Shown here one piece after another: positions 27,426 to 38,037 of a stretch of 64,000 nucleotides of DNA. This DNA comes from Sandaracinus amylolyticus (GTDB lineage: Bacteria; Myxococcota_A; Polyangia; Polyangiales; Sandaracinaceae). How positions within the stretch are numbered: position 1 is the stretch's first letter; every line of letters begins with the position of its first letter. The stretch covers positions 4,340,001 through 4,404,000 of the forward strand of contig NZ_CP070225.1 in NCBI RefSeq assembly GCF_021631985.1. Direction: 5' to 3'. The translations under genes and the position numbers were made by a program. Under the pieces are notes generated by a model that had not been told where the DNA came from, ran no database searches, and saw only the letters and a program-made list of their open reading frames with translations.

Positions 27426-30359
27426 ATGGCTCACGACTTCGGCGTCAACCAGGGACTCGTCGAGGAGCTCTACCTCAAGTACCGCGAGAACCCGGCCTCG
27501 GTGGCCGCGGAATGGCGCAAGTTCTTCGATACGCTCGAAGAAGACCCGTTCCCGCCCCGTCGCTCCTCGGCGGGCACGCTCACCGCGCCGAGCTCGGTGG
27601 GCACGCTGCTCACGCCGAGCGCCGTCGGGACGATCACCGCGCCCGCGCCCACGACCAACGGCGGCAACGGCCAGGCGGCCGCGGCGGTGCAGCCCGTGAT
27701 CGCCGCGCGCGCGGCGTCCGATCGCCGCTCGTTCATCCCCGGCCCCGAGACCCGCACCGCCACCGAGCTGCAGAGCCGCGTGTCCGCGATGGTCAACGCG
27801 TACCGCGTGCGCGGCCACCTCTTCGCCGATCTCGATCCGCTCGGCCTCGCCCCGAAGCCCGCGTTCGACATCGATCTCTCGGCGTTCGGCCTCGACAACG
27901 TCGACCTCGAGACGACGTTCCAGGCGATGGGCCAGCAGCTCTCGCTGCGGCAGATCGTCTCGCGCCTCAAGGAGACCTACTGCCGCACGATCGGCACCGA
28001 GGTCACGCAGATCGAGGATCCCGAGGAGCGCAACTGGCTGCAGCACCGCATGGAGTCGACGCTCAACCACGTCGATCTCACGCGCGAGCAGCAGCTCCGC
28101 CTCCTCGGCAAGCTCACCGAGGCCGAGGTCTGGGAGACCTTCATCGACACGACCTACGTGAAGACGAAGCGCTTCAGCCTCGAGGGCGGTGAGAGCACGA
28201 TCCCGCTGCTCGAGCTGCTGATCGAGACGTCGGCCGCGCACGGCGCGGACGAGGTCGTCATCGGCATGGCGCACCGCGGCCGCCTCAACGTTCTCGTCAA
28301 CGTGATGGAGCTGCCCGCGCACGACCTCCTCGCGGCGTTCGAGGACGCGCAGCCCGAGAAGTACAAGGGCCGCGGCGACGTGAAGTACCACCTCGGGTAC
28401 TCGAGCGATCGCAAGCTCGCGGGCAAGAACGTCCACCTCACGCTCTCGTTCAACCCGAGCCACCTCGAGTTCGTGAACCCGGTGGTCGAGGGCCGCGTCC
28501 GCGCGAAGCAGGATCGCCGCGAGGACCACCACCGCAAGCGCGTCGTGCCGCTGCTCATCCACGGCGACGCGGCGTTCATCGGTCAGGGCGTGGTCGCCGA
28601 GACGCTCAACCTCGCGAACCTCCCCGGGTACACGACGGGCGGCACGATCCACGTCGTGATCAACAACCAGATCGGCTACACGACGGAGGTCGAGGACGCG
28701 CGCAGCACGCGCTACTGCACCGACCTCGTGCGCATGCTGCGCTGCCCGGTCTTCCACGTGAACGGCGAGGACCCCGAGGCGGTCGCGCAGGTCGCGAAGC
28801 TCGCGGCCGAGTACCGCCAGCGCTACAGCAAGGACGTCGTCGTCGACCTCTATTGCTACCGCAAGTACGGCCACAACGAGGGCGACGAGCCGCGCTTCAC
28901 GCAGCCCGTGATGTACCGCGCGGTCGACTCGAAGAAGACGGTCCGCCAGGTCTACGTCGACCGCCTGCTCGAGCTCGGCAAGATCACGCCGAACGAGGCC
29001 GACGCGATCATGCAGGAGCGTCGCGAGCGTCTGTCGAAGGCGCTCCACCAGGTGCGCGAGACCAAGCACACCTACGAGCCCACGGCGTTCACCGGCGTGT
29101 GGACGGCCTACCAGGGCGGCCCCGACGCGAGCGCGCCCGACGCGCCGACCGCGGTCGCGAAGTCGACCCTGGTGCCGCTGCTCAACACGCTCGCGCACGT
29201 CCCCGACGGCTTCCAGCTCATGCGCCAGGTCGCGGCGGTCCAGCAGCAGTACAAGGAAGCCGCCGAGAAGGGCACCGGGATCCGCTGGGGCGTCGCGGAG
29301 AACCTCGCGTACGCGACGCTGCTCGCGCAGGGCTACAACGTCCGCCTCACCGGGCAGGACTCGCGGCGCGGCACGTTCGCCCACCGCATGGCGGTGCTCC
29401 ACGACACCAACAGCGGCAACGAGTTCGTCCCGCTGCACCACCTCGGCGACGGCCAGGGTCGCTTCGAGATCTACGACTCGCCGCTCAGCGAGCAGGGCGT
29501 GCTCGGCTTCGAGTACGGCTACTCGCTCGACTCGCCCGACGCGCTGGTGATCTGGGAGGCGCAGTTCGGTGATTTCGCGAACGGTGCGCAGGTCATCATC
29601 GACCAGTTCCTCGTGAGCGGCGAGGACAAGTGGCATCGCCTCAACGGGCTCGTGATGCTGCTGCCGCACGGGTTCGAGGGCGCGGGCCCGGAGCACTCGA
29701 GCGCGCGCCTCGAGCGCTTCCTCGCGCTCGCCGCCGAGGACAACATCCAGGTCGTCAACCTCACGAACGCGTCGCAGATCTTCCACGCGCTGCGCCGTCA
29801 GGTGATGCGCCCGTGGCGCAAGCCGCTGGTCGTGATGTCGCCGAAGAGCCTGTTCCGCTCGGCGGAAGCGACCTGCACGCTCGACGACCTCGCGAACGGC
29901 AGCTTCCAGCGCATCATCGGCGACGCGGAGATCGCGCCGAAGAAGGCGAAGCGCGTGATCCTGTGCTCGGGCAAGGTCTACTACGACCTCGCGCAGCACC
30001 GTCACAAGCTCGGCCGTGACGACGTCGCGATCATCCGGCTCGAGCAGCTCTACCCGCTGCGCCCCGAGGAGATCCGCGACGTGCTGAGCGGCTACGCGGA
30101 CGGCACCGACCTCGTGTGGGTCCAGGAGGAGCCGTTCAACAGCGGCGCGTGGTACTTCCTGAACGCGCGCCTGCCCTCGATGATCGAGTACCGCCTGCCG
30201 CTGCGCTGTGTCTCCCGAGTCGAGTCAGCGAGTCCTGCGACGGGCTCGGGCAAGGCGCACGCGCTCGAGCAGCAGCAGCTCATCGAGGAGGCCTTCGCGA
30301 ACATCGGCGCGAAGACCGCGCGCGCGAGCACGCGCCCGCGCGCCTCGACCGCGAGCTGA
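27426..30359 (+). CDS. sucA: 2-oxoglutarate dehydrogenase E1 component
   Basis: E1 is the thiamine-diphosphate enzyme that decarboxylates 2-oxoglutarate and loads the succinyl group on the E2 lipoyl domain in the TCA cycle. The 977 residues are near the usual size. Seen: the N-terminal E2-binding helix (LVEELYLKYRENPASVAAEW), a Ser/Thr/Ala/Gly linker at ~45-80, GMAHRGRLNVL, the ThDP motif from GDAAFIGQGV to NNQIGYT, and C-terminal HGFEGAGPEHSSARLERFL. Ribosome-binding site GAGGAAGG precedes the ATG. No E2 (sucB) or E3 gene follows; a terminator does, so sucA is transcribed alone here. Confidence 0.95.
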   Translation: MAHDFGVNQGLVEELYLKYRENPASVAAEWRKFFDTLEEDPFPPRRSSAGTLTAPSSVGTLLTPSAVGTITAPAPTTNGGNGQAAAAVQPVIAARAASDRRSFIPGPETRTATELQSRVSAMVNAYRVRGHLFADLDPLGLAPKPAFDIDLSAFGLDNVDLETTFQAMGQQLSLRQIVSRLKETYCRTIGTEVTQIEDPEERNWLQHRMESTLNHVDLTREQQLRLLGKLTEAEVWETFIDTTYVKTKRFSLEGGESTIPLLELLIETSAAHGADEVVIGMAHRGRLNVLVNVMELPAHDLLAAFEDAQPEKYKGRGDVKYHLGYSSDRKLAGKNVHLTLSFNPSHLEFVNPVVEGRVRAKQDRREDHHRKRVVPLLIHGDAAFIGQGVVAETLNLANLPGYTTGGTIHVVINNQIGYTTEVEDARSTRYCTDLVRMLRCPVFHVNGEDPEAVAQVAKLAAEYRQRYSKDVVVDLYCYRKYGHNEGDEPRFTQPVMYRAVDSKKTVRQVYVDRLLELGKITPNEADAIMQERRERLSKALHQVRETKHTYEPTAFTGVWTAYQGGPDASAPDAPTAVAKSTLVPLLNTLAHVPDGFQLMRQVAAVQQQYKEAAEKGTGIRWGVAENLAYATLLAQGYNVRLTGQDSRRGTFAHRMAVLHDTNSGNEFVPLHHLGDGQGRFEIYDSPLSEQGVLGFEYGYSLDSPDALVIWEAQFGDFANGAQVIIDQFLVSGEDKWHRLNGLVMLLPHGFEGAGPEHSSARLERFLALAAEDNIQVVNLTNASQIFHALRRQVMRPWRKPLVVMSPKSLFRSAEATCTLDDLANGSFQRIIGDAEIAPKKAKRVILCSGKVYYDLAQHRHKLGRDDVAIIRLEQLYPLRPEEIRDVLSGYADGTDLVWVQEEPFNSGAWYFLNARLPSMIEYRLPLRCVSRVESASPATGSGKAHALEQQQLIEEAFANIGAKTARASTRPRASTAS

Positions 30360-30383
30360 TCGCTCCTCGAGAGCACACGAAAA

Positions 30384-30413
30384 AGCCCCTCTCGCCTCAA
30401 GGCGAGAGGGGCT
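30384..30413. terminator. Intrinsic terminator between sucA and hsp20
   Basis: A perfect 13-bp stem (AGCCCCTCTCGCC) closes a TCAA loop, with an A-run upstream and a T-rich tail downstream. It serves both convergent genes. Confidence 0.8.
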
Positions 30414-30434
30414 TCGTCGTTTCTCAGCAGATGA

Positions 30435-30851
30435 TCAGCTCTTCACTTCGATGCGGCGCGCCTTCACGTTCTCGCGCTTCGGCAGGCGCACCGTGAGGAT
30501 GCCGTCCTTCAGCGTCGCCTCGATCTTCTCGACGTCGACGGTGCGCGGCAGCTTGAACGATCGCGAGAACGCACCGACCCAGCGCTCGCGCACGTAGTGG
30601 CCCTCGTCGCGCTCGCTCTTGCGCTCGCCGCTGAACGTCAGCACGTCGTTCTCGACGCCGACGCTGATGTCCTCGAGCTTCAGCCCGGGGAGCTCGGCCT
30701 GCACGAAGATCGCGTCGGCGTCCTCGAAGACGTCGACCGCGGGCGCGAAGGTCGCGCGGGTCGCCGCGGCACCGCGCGGCGCGAACGAAGAACGGAACAG
30801 CTCGTCCTGGAGACGGCTCATCTCGGTGAACGGATCCCAGCGGGTCAGCAT
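30435..30851 (-). CDS. Small heat-shock protein, Hsp20/alpha-crystallin family
   Basis: I start at ATG 30851 (MLTRWDPFTEMSRLQDELF), with GGAGG 9 bases upstream; the frame runs 17 codons further up. The 138-residue chaperone has the alpha-crystallin domain (~40-130): PAVDVFEDADAIFVQAELPG, then the DGILTVRLPK strand, equivalent to the A-x-x-x-n-G-v-L motif. It binds unfolding proteins without ATP. It is divergent from the rhomboid-like gene. Confidence 0.92.
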   Translation of the reverse strand: MLTRWDPFTEMSRLQDELFRSSFAPRGAAATRATFAPAVDVFEDADAIFVQAELPGLKLEDISVGVENDVLTFSGERKSERDEGHYVRERWVGAFSRSFKLPRTVDVEKIEATLKDGILTVRLPKRENVKARRIEVKS

Positions 30852-31094
30852 CGGCGTACTCCTCCCTTCGCGCGACGGACCTCGGCCGCCGCGCGTCGAC
30901 ACGTTTGGTTGGCGCTCTGCCCTCGGCGGCGCCGCATTCGCGAGCTCTCGCTCGGCCTCGGCGTCGCTCCGGGCGACGAGCGGACGGTAAGCATGTCGAT
31001 CGAAGGGTCAAGACAGGTCGCGCTCGCCGCCGCGCGCCGAACGTGGAACGCTTCGTGAACCGCGTCGTCCCCATCCGCTCCCCGGAGGGTCTGC

Positions 31095-31820
31095 ATGAGG
31101 TTCGCGTTCCCGCCGCTCACACCCGTCGTCCGCGTGATCCTCGTGGTGCTCTTCGCGTCGTTCGTCGCGCAGAGCCTGCTGCAGGGCCTCATCGGGCTGC
31201 CGCTCTTCGACTGGCTCGCGCTCTCTCCGGAGCTCGACGTGCCTCTGGCGTGGCAGTGGGCGACGTACCCGCTGGTGGAGTACGTGGGATCGAGCGCGGT
31301 GATCTCGCGCGCGATCGACCTCTTGTTGATCTGGACCTTCGGTGCGATGGCGGAGTCGCACCTGGGGCGCAACCGCACGCTCCAGCTCGTGGTGGTGTCG
31401 GTGCTCGGCGGCGCGATCCTGCCCCTCGCGTTCGGGCTGCTCTTCGGCGACTACGCGATGCCGGCCGCGGGCGCGGGCGCGATCGCCTGGGCGATGATGG
31501 GCGCGTTCGCGGTGATCACGCGCGGTGCGCCGGTGAACTTCGTGCTGATGCCGAGCATGAGCGCGTGGCACGCGCTCGGTGTCTTCCTGGTGATCACCGC
31601 GCTCCAGTCGATGTGGGCGCGCACGCCGACGCCGCTCCTCATCGCGCTCGGCGCGCTCGCGGCCGCGGTGCTCTTCGTTCGCTGGATCGAGCAGCGCCCC
31701 ACGCGGCCGACGAAGAAGACCGGTGGCAATGGGCCGCGGCGGCGCAGCGGCGCGTCCCACCTGCAGGTGATCCCGGGCGGTCAGTCGAGCGAGGACGAGC
31801 GCCCGCGCTGGCTCAATTGA
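31095..31820 (+). CDS. Rhomboid-like membrane protein without catalytic serine
   Basis: The 241-residue protein has about six membrane helices. It fits the rhomboid layout: WQWATYPLVEYVGSS, then LLLIWTFGAMAESHLGRNR (the E-x2-G-R region), then a Gly-rich helix. In active rhomboid proteases that helix carries G-x-S-G; here it reads AAGAGAIAWAMMGAF, so the nucleophile Ser is missing. A His in MSAWHALGVFL may be the remnant dyad partner. It is therefore likely an inactive, iRhom- or TMEM115-like member. The cytosolic tail is basic. RBS GGAGGG is 5 bases upstream. The ABC-2 permease starts 28 bases later. Confidence 0.7.
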   Translation: MRFAFPPLTPVVRVILVVLFASFVAQSLLQGLIGLPLFDWLALSPELDVPLAWQWATYPLVEYVGSSAVISRAIDLLLIWTFGAMAESHLGRNRTLQLVVVSVLGGAILPLAFGLLFGDYAMPAAGAGAIAWAMMGAFAVITRGAPVNFVLMPSMSAWHALGVFLVITALQSMWARTPTPLLIALGALAAAVLFVRWIEQRPTRPTKKTGGNGPRRRSGASHLQVIPGGQSSEDERPRWLN

Positions 31821-31848
31821 CCACGACGTGAGCTAGGATGCGCGGCCG

Positions 31849-32778
31849 ATGGGCCGCGTCTGGGCGATCGCGATCAACACGTTCCGCGAAGCGGTGCGAG
31901 ATCGCGTGCTCTACGGCGTGCTCGGGTTCGCGACCGCGCTCCTGCTCTTCACGCTCGCGCTCGCCGAGCTCTCGCTCGATCAGCAGGCGCGCGTGGTGCG
32001 CGATCTCGGGCTCGCGTCGATCTCGCTGTTCTCGGTGGTGGTCGCGATCTTCCTGGGCTCGTCGCTGCTCTACAAGGAGATCGAGCGCAAGACGCTCTAC
32101 GTGATCCTCCCGAAGCCGATCCGCCGGCACGAGTTCTTGATCGGCAAGTACGCGGGGATCGCGCTCACCGCGATCGTGTTCGTCGCGATCATGGGCGCGC
32201 TGCAGCTGTGGCTCGCCGCGATCCAGGCCGGCGCGTCCGCGACGCTGCTCGTGATCGAGCCGGTGGTGCTCGGCGTCGCGCTCGGGCTCGCGCTGTGGAA
32301 GGCGAAGGATCGCACCAGCGTGCTCGTGCCCTTCTCGCTGGTCGCGCTCGCGGCATCGGCGGGCGTCGCGCAGAGCGCGGGCGTCGCGGTCGGGCCCACG
32401 CTCGCCGCGCTCACGCTCGACGTGGGCGAGGTGCTCGTGGTGGCGGCGGTGGCGCTCTTCTTCTCGAGCTTCTCGACGCCGTTCCTCACCGGCGTGCTGA
32501 CCGTCGGAGTGTGGCTGGTCGGTCGCTCGGCGGACGAGATGGCGACGATGCGCAGCAACGTGCTGCCCGACAGCGTGCGCGATCTGCTGCACGGGCTCGC
32601 GTGGGTCGTGCCCAACCTCAACCTCTTCGTGCCGCCGCACCGCGCGCTCACCGAGCACGTCGAGGGCTCGGGTGGGCCGGTCGAGTACGTCGCCTCGGCG
32701 ATGGGCTACGGCGCGCTCTACGCGGGGATCCTGATCGTGATGGCGTGCGTGGTGTTCCGGAGGCGCGACTTCCTTTGA
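31849..32778 (+). CDS. ABC-2-type transporter permease
   Basis: The 309-residue protein has about six hydrophobic helices. Its N-terminus (WAIAINTFREAVRDRVLY) and the cytosolic KEIERKTLYVILPKPIRRHEFLIGKY pattern, near 75-105, are typical of ABC-2 permeases such as NosY-like proteins. The gene for its ATPase is not in the window, so the substrate cannot be inferred. A TPR-like membrane protein gene overlaps its end by four bases. Confidence 0.82.
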   Translation: MGRVWAIAINTFREAVRDRVLYGVLGFATALLLFTLALAELSLDQQARVVRDLGLASISLFSVVVAIFLGSSLLYKEIERKTLYVILPKPIRRHEFLIGKYAGIALTAIVFVAIMGALQLWLAAIQAGASATLLVIEPVVLGVALGLALWKAKDRTSVLVPFSLVALAASAGVAQSAGVAVGPTLAALTLDVGEVLVVAAVALFFSSFSTPFLTGVLTVGVWLVGRSADEMATMRSNVLPDSVRDLLHGLAWVVPNLNLFVPPHRALTEHVEGSGGPVEYVASAMGYGALYAGILIVMACVVFRRRDFL

Positions 32779-33446
32779 CCGCACCGGCGCGCGAAGACGG
32801 ACGCTGGGCGCGGCGCATCGCGCGCGCGGTCGCGATCGCGGGCGTGCTGCTGCTGGTGCTCGCGGTGCGCGTGGTCACCGCGTCGCGCGCCGAGCTCGTC
32901 GAGGCGGATCGACTGCGCGAGCGTGGCGACGTCGATGCCTCGGTCGCGCACTACCGTCGCGCGGCGCGCTGGTACGCGCCGGGCAATCCGTACTCGACCG
33001 ACGCGCTCGATCGGCTCGCGGAGATCGCGCAGAGCGCAGAGGCCGCCAGGGATCCCGATCTCGCGCTCGCGGCATGGCGCTCGGTGCGCGGTGCGATCCT
33101 CGGTGCGCGCAGCTTCTACGTGCCGCACCAGGAGCGGCTCGAGCGCGCCGACGAGCACATCGCGACGCTCATGGCGGCGATGCGCCCCCCGCCGGTCGAC
33201 GCGGGCCGCAGCGAAGCAGAGCGGCGCGCCGCCCACCTCGAGCTGCTGCGCGAGGTCCCGCGGCCTTCGCCCTTCTGGGGATTGGTCGCGCTGCTCGGTC
33301 TCGCGACCTGGATCGTCGCCGCGCTCGCATTCGTGACCCGCGCGATCGACGAGGAAGATCGCCTCGTGGCCGCCCAAGCGCGGGTGTGGGGAACGGTGTG
33401 GATCCTCGGGTTCGGCTCGTTCCTGCTCGGGCTCGCGCTGGCGTGA
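32775..33446 (+). CDS. TPR-like membrane protein coupled to the ABC permease
   Basis: It starts with TTG overlapping the permease stop as TTGA; the start is not certain. The 223 residues have one N-terminal helix ([15 protein letters not shown]), a helical soluble domain of TPR style ([20 protein letters not shown]) and two C-terminal helices ([34 protein letters not shown]). The family is not recognised. Coupling suggests it is a subunit or accessory of the transporter. Confidence 0.62.
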   Translation: MTAPAREDGRWARRIARAVAIAGVLLLVLAVRVVTASRAELVEADRLRERGDVDASVAHYRRAARWYAPGNPYSTDALDRLAEIAQSAEAARDPDLALAAWRSVRGAILGARSFYVPHQERLERADEHIATLMAAMRPPPVDAGRSEAERRAAHLELLREVPRPSPFWGLVALLGLATWIVAALAFVTRAIDEEDRLVAAQARVWGTVWILGFGSFLLGLALA

Positions 33447-33522
33447 GGAATGTTGCTCGCCCCGTCGCGGCGTTGCTAGATGGAGCCCGGCCCATCGTGG
33501 GCCCCACCGGAGAAGCCGCACC

Positions 33523-34780
<1,258 letters not shown>

Positions 34781-34788
<8 letters not shown>

Positions 34789-35500
34789 GAAGCGTCCGGT
34801 GCTGCGCGCCGTGAGTGGCCGCGGCGTGACCATCGCGGTCCCGAAGGGCCGCATCCTGAAGCCGCTCGCGGATCTGCTCGAGAAGGTCGGCGTGCGTCGC
34901 GAGACGCTGCTCGCCGACGATCGCACGCTGATGCGCGAGGATCGCGAGGCGGGCGTCTCGTTCCTCCTGCTCAAGCCCGACGACGTGCCGACCTACGTCG
35001 AGTACGGCGCCGCGGATCTCGGGGTCGTCGGGCGCGACGTGCTGCTCGAGCGCGAGTACGACCTCTACGCGCCGGTCGATCTCGGGATCGGTCGCTGCCG
35101 CATGATGGTCGCGGGCCTGCCCGATCGCCCTCCCCCGCCGCGCACCCTGCGCGTCGCGACGAAGTTCCCGAACATCGCGGCCGCGCACTACGCGCGTCGT
35201 GGGATCCCGGTCGAGATCATCTTCGTGCAGGGCTCCGTCGAGCTCGCGCCGATCACCGGCCTCGCGGACGTCATCGTCGATCTCGTCGAGAGCGGAGAGA
35301 CGCTGCGGCAGAACGGGCTCGTGACCTTCGAGAGCATCTGCGACGTGTCCTCGGTCGTCGTCGCGAACCGCGCCGCGCTCAAGCTGAAGCGCGATGCGAT
35401 CGCGCCGATCCTCGCCGCGCTCGAGCCCGCTCGCGCGCAAGCGACGGACGCGCGGACCGCGAGCCCCGGCGCGCGCCGAGCCTCGCGGTCCACGGGCTGA
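34781..35500 (+). CDS. hisG: ATP phosphoribosyltransferase, short form
   Basis: HisG condenses ATP with PRPP, the first step of histidine synthesis. Landmarks are [19 protein letters not shown], the [11 protein letters not shown] strand, and the PRPP site [20 protein letters not shown]. The catalytic part is ~210 residues without the long-form regulatory domain, so a HisZ partner is expected elsewhere. A 30-residue Ala/Arg-rich tail is extra. GTG start inside murA. Its stop directly abuts the stop of the convergent HhH gene. Confidence 0.9.
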
Positions 35501-35971
35501 TCACTCCTCGCTCTCCGACTCCGATTCGCTCTCCGCGTCCGCCGGCTCGTCGGCCTGGGCGCGGCGCGGCGAACGGACGTCCTGCGTGAGCGTCGTCGGG
35601 CCCGTGACCGAGATCATCGGGCGCAGCCGGCGGAAGGTCGCGCGACCGATGCCGCGCACGCGCAAGATGTCCTCCACGCGCCGGAACGCTGTCCGCTCGC
35701 GGAACGCGACGATCGCCTGGGCCTTCGAGGGCCCGATGCCCGGCAAGCGCTGGAGCTCCTCGGCGCTCGCGGTCTGGATGTTCACGACCCCCTCGGCGCT
35801 CGCCGTCGCGGGCGCTGCCGCAGGCGCGCGCGAGGCGCTGGTCTGTGCGGCCGCGACCGCACGTCGCTGCGCGTCCGCGTGCGGCGTCGCCGCGAGCGTG
35901 GTGATCGCGAGCGCGGCGATCGTCGCGCGCACGAGGCCCATTCCGAACATCGAACGATTCTGCTTTTCCAT
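35501..35971 (-). CDS. Exported helix-hairpin-helix (ComEA-like) protein
   Basis: I start at ATG 35971; GTG 36010 is 13 codons upstream. After a signal-like helix (LVRATIAALAITTLAATPHA) and an Ala-rich linker, two helix-hairpin-helix motifs appear: LQRLPGIGPSKAQAIVAFRE and ILRVRGIGRATFRRL. This is the DNA-binding module of ComEA, which holds incoming DNA in the periplasm during transformation. The protein ends in a Ser-Glu repeat. No com genes are adjacent. DNA uptake is a family-based inference. Confidence 0.78.
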   Translation of the reverse strand: MEKQNRSMFGMGLVRATIAALAITTLAATPHADAQRRAVAAAQTSASRAPAAAPATASAEGVVNIQTASAEELQRLPGIGPSKAQAIVAFRERTAFRRVEDILRVRGIGRATFRRLRPMISVTGPTTLTQDVRSPRRAQADEPADAESESESESEE

Positions 35972-36013
35972 GACTCCGACTCTCTTTCTCGTGTTCTCTT
36001 CGACTGACACTCT

Positions 36014-36043
36014 CGACTGACACGCTCGCGAGCGTGCCAGTCG
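36014..36043. terminator. 30-bp near-perfect palindrome between two minus-strand genes
   Basis: CGACTG-A-CACGCTCG and its complement form a 15-position stem with one A/C mismatch and no loop, starting 10 bases after the end of the small upstream gene. It could end that transcript or be a protein-binding site. No U-run follows, so the terminator call is tentative. A CGACTGACAC direct repeat lies just before it. Confidence 0.45.
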
Positions 36044-36052
36044 TGCTCTCGT

Positions 36053-36301
36053 TCACTCCGCGAGCGCGTCGGCGACCGCGAGGTCGTCGTGCGGCACGTC
36101 ACCGGTGTCGCGCTCGTTCCACGGGCGCGCTTCGCGGATGTGCATCGTGCCGTTCACCGGCACCGCATCGAGGAACGCGTTGAGGCTCCCGTCGCGGTTG
36201 CGGAACGCGGCACCGATACGAACCCAGAACTTCTTCCCGTCGCGCTCTCGCTCCACGATCGTGTAGACGACGAGCGGCGACCTGCTGCTGGCGCTCTCCA
36301 T
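36053..36301 (-). CDS. Small protein of unknown function (82 aa)
   Basis: ATG 36301 has GGAGGT about 10 bases upstream. The protein reads as one small beta domain ([20 protein letters not shown], then [32 protein letters not shown]). It looks like a compact DNA- or RNA-binding barrel, but I cannot name the family. The acidic C-terminus ends in [10 protein letters not shown]. Confidence 0.7.
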   Translation of the reverse strand: MESASSRSPLVVYTIVERERDGKKFWVRIGAAFRNRDGSLNAFLDAVPVNGTMHIREARPWNERDTGDVPHDDLAVADALAE

Positions 36302-36546
36302 TTCGATTCGACCTCCTCTCGCCGCCATCGCGCGGCGTGCCCGTCTCCATCGCAACTCGCGATCCGCTCGGGCGGTGTGAGAAAACAAAGAAAAACGCGA
36401 GCCGATCTGGCGGGATCGGCGGCGGAGGGATGGCGGCCGTCAGCCACCCTCGTCTCTTGAGACTGCGAGCGCACCGTGGCACCATCGCGCGCGCCGAGCG
36501 CCGGGGGGACCGCGCGGCGATTGCCCCGCACGCTCTCCGGAGGATC

Positions 36547-38037
36547 ATGAAGGTCAGCCTCAGCACCGACGCGCCCACCAAGATCAAGGCGGATCTGCTC
36601 GCCATCGGCGTGCGCGCCGGTCAACTCGGCAAGGACACCGTCTTCAAGCAGCTCGACAAGGCGACGGACGGTGCGCTCTCGGCGGCGGCGAAGCGCGAGG
36701 ACTTCACGGGCAAGAACGGCGAGTCGCTCCGCGTGACGGTGAGCGGGCTCGGCGCGCCGGTGGTGCTGGTGCTCGGCCTCGGTGACGGAGAGCGCAAGGA
36801 GCGCGACGTCCGTTCGCTCGCAGTGAAGGCCTCGCAGGCCGCGAGCCGCTATCACCACGTCGCGCTGGTGATGCCCGACGACGTGCCCGACGAGGACCGC
36901 GCGGTGCGCGTCGCGACCGAGGGCCTCATCACCGGCAGCTACAAGTACACGCGCTATCTCACAGGCGATCGTCTGCCCAAGCGCCGCACCGAGACCGCGA
37001 AGATCGTCGTCGCGAAGAGCGCGGCCAGCGCCAAGGACGCCCTGCGTCGCGGCACCGCGCTCGGCGAGACGATCAACTTCGTGCGCGACCTCGTGAACGC
37101 GCCGCCGAACGATCTCACGCCCACCGCGCTCGCCGAGGCCGCGCGCACCCAGTCCGAGGCCCACGGCCTGAGCTGCAAGGTCTGGGACAAGAAGGGCATC
37201 GAGAAGCTCGGCATGAACCTCTTCCTCGCGGTCAACCGCGGGAGCGCCGAAGAGCCGCGCCTCGTCCACATGGCGTGGAAGCCCGCGGGCGCGAAGAAGG
37301 GCGCGAAGAAGATCGTCTTCGTCGGCAAGGGCCTGACGTTCGACTCGGGCGGTCTCTGCATCAAGCCGCCGAAGTCGATGGTCGACATGAAGTGCGACAT
37401 GGCGGGCGCGGCCGTGACGATCGGCGTGCTCGTCGCGTGCGCGCGGCTCGGCCTGCCGGTCGAGGTGCACGGCTTCATCGGCGCGACGGAGAACATGACG
37501 GGTCCTGCCGCGTACCGGCCGGGCGACGTGTTCTCGAGCCTCGACGGCAAGACCGTCGAGATCATCAACACCGACGCCGAGGGACGCCTCGTGCTCGCCG
37601 ACGTGCTCACCTACGCGGCGCGCGAGATCGAGCCCGACTACCTGATCGATCACGCGACGCTCACCGGCGCGTGCATGGTCGCGCTCGGTCCGTGGCGCGC
37701 GGGTCTCTTCGCGAACGACGACGAGCTCGCGAACCGCTACCAGAAGGCCGCGGACGCGGAGGGCGAGACGTTCTGGCGGATGCCGCTCGACGAGGAGCTT
37801 CGCGAGCTGCTCAAGAGCGACATCGCGGACATGAAGCACGTCGGCGAGCAGTACGGCGGCTCGATCACCGCGGCGCTCTTCCTGCGCGAGTTCATCGGGC
37901 AGTCGAAGTGGATGCACCTCGACATCGCGGGTCCGGCGTTCCTCGATCGCCCGCACGGTGCGGCGCCCAAGGGCGGGACCGGCTTCGGCGTGACGACGGC
38001 GGTGCGCTTCCTCGAGGCGCTCGGCGAGAGTGCGTGA
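36547..38037 (+). CDS. pepA: Leucyl aminopeptidase (M17 family)
   Basis: This cytosolic two-metal aminopeptidase removes N-terminal residues from peptides. The 496 residues have normal length. The C-terminal catalytic domain shows GKGLTFDSGGLCIKP (metal Lys and Asp), MVDMKCDMAGAA and the signature NTDAEGRLVLAD, followed by IDHATLTGACMVALG. The start has GGAGG close upstream. Its stop overlaps the next gene by 8 bases. Confidence 0.93.
   Translation: MKVSLSTDAPTKIKADLLAIGVRAGQLGKDTVFKQLDKATDGALSAAAKREDFTGKNGESLRVTVSGLGAPVVLVLGLGDGERKERDVRSLAVKASQAASRYHHVALVMPDDVPDEDRAVRVATEGLITGSYKYTRYLTGDRLPKRRTETAKIVVAKSAASAKDALRRGTALGETINFVRDLVNAPPNDLTPTALAEAARTQSEAHGLSCKVWDKKGIEKLGMNLFLAVNRGSAEEPRLVHMAWKPAGAKKGAKKIVFVGKGLTFDSGGLCIKPPKSMVDMKCDMAGAAVTIGVLVACARLGLPVEVHGFIGATENMTGPAAYRPGDVFSSLDGKTVEIINTDAEGRLVLADVLTYAAREIEPDYLIDHATLTGACMVALGPWRAGLFANDDELANRYQKAADAEGETFWRMPLDEELRELLKSDIADMKHVGEQYGGSITAALFLREFIGQSKWMHLDIAGPAFLDRPHGAAPKGGTGFGVTTAVRFLEALGESA

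Noticed and set aside
30984-31011. Heat-shock-type promoter for hsp20
   Set aside because: TTGACC and TACCGT with a 16-base spacer can be seen on the minus strand, but it is ~135 bases from the gene and too weak to claim.
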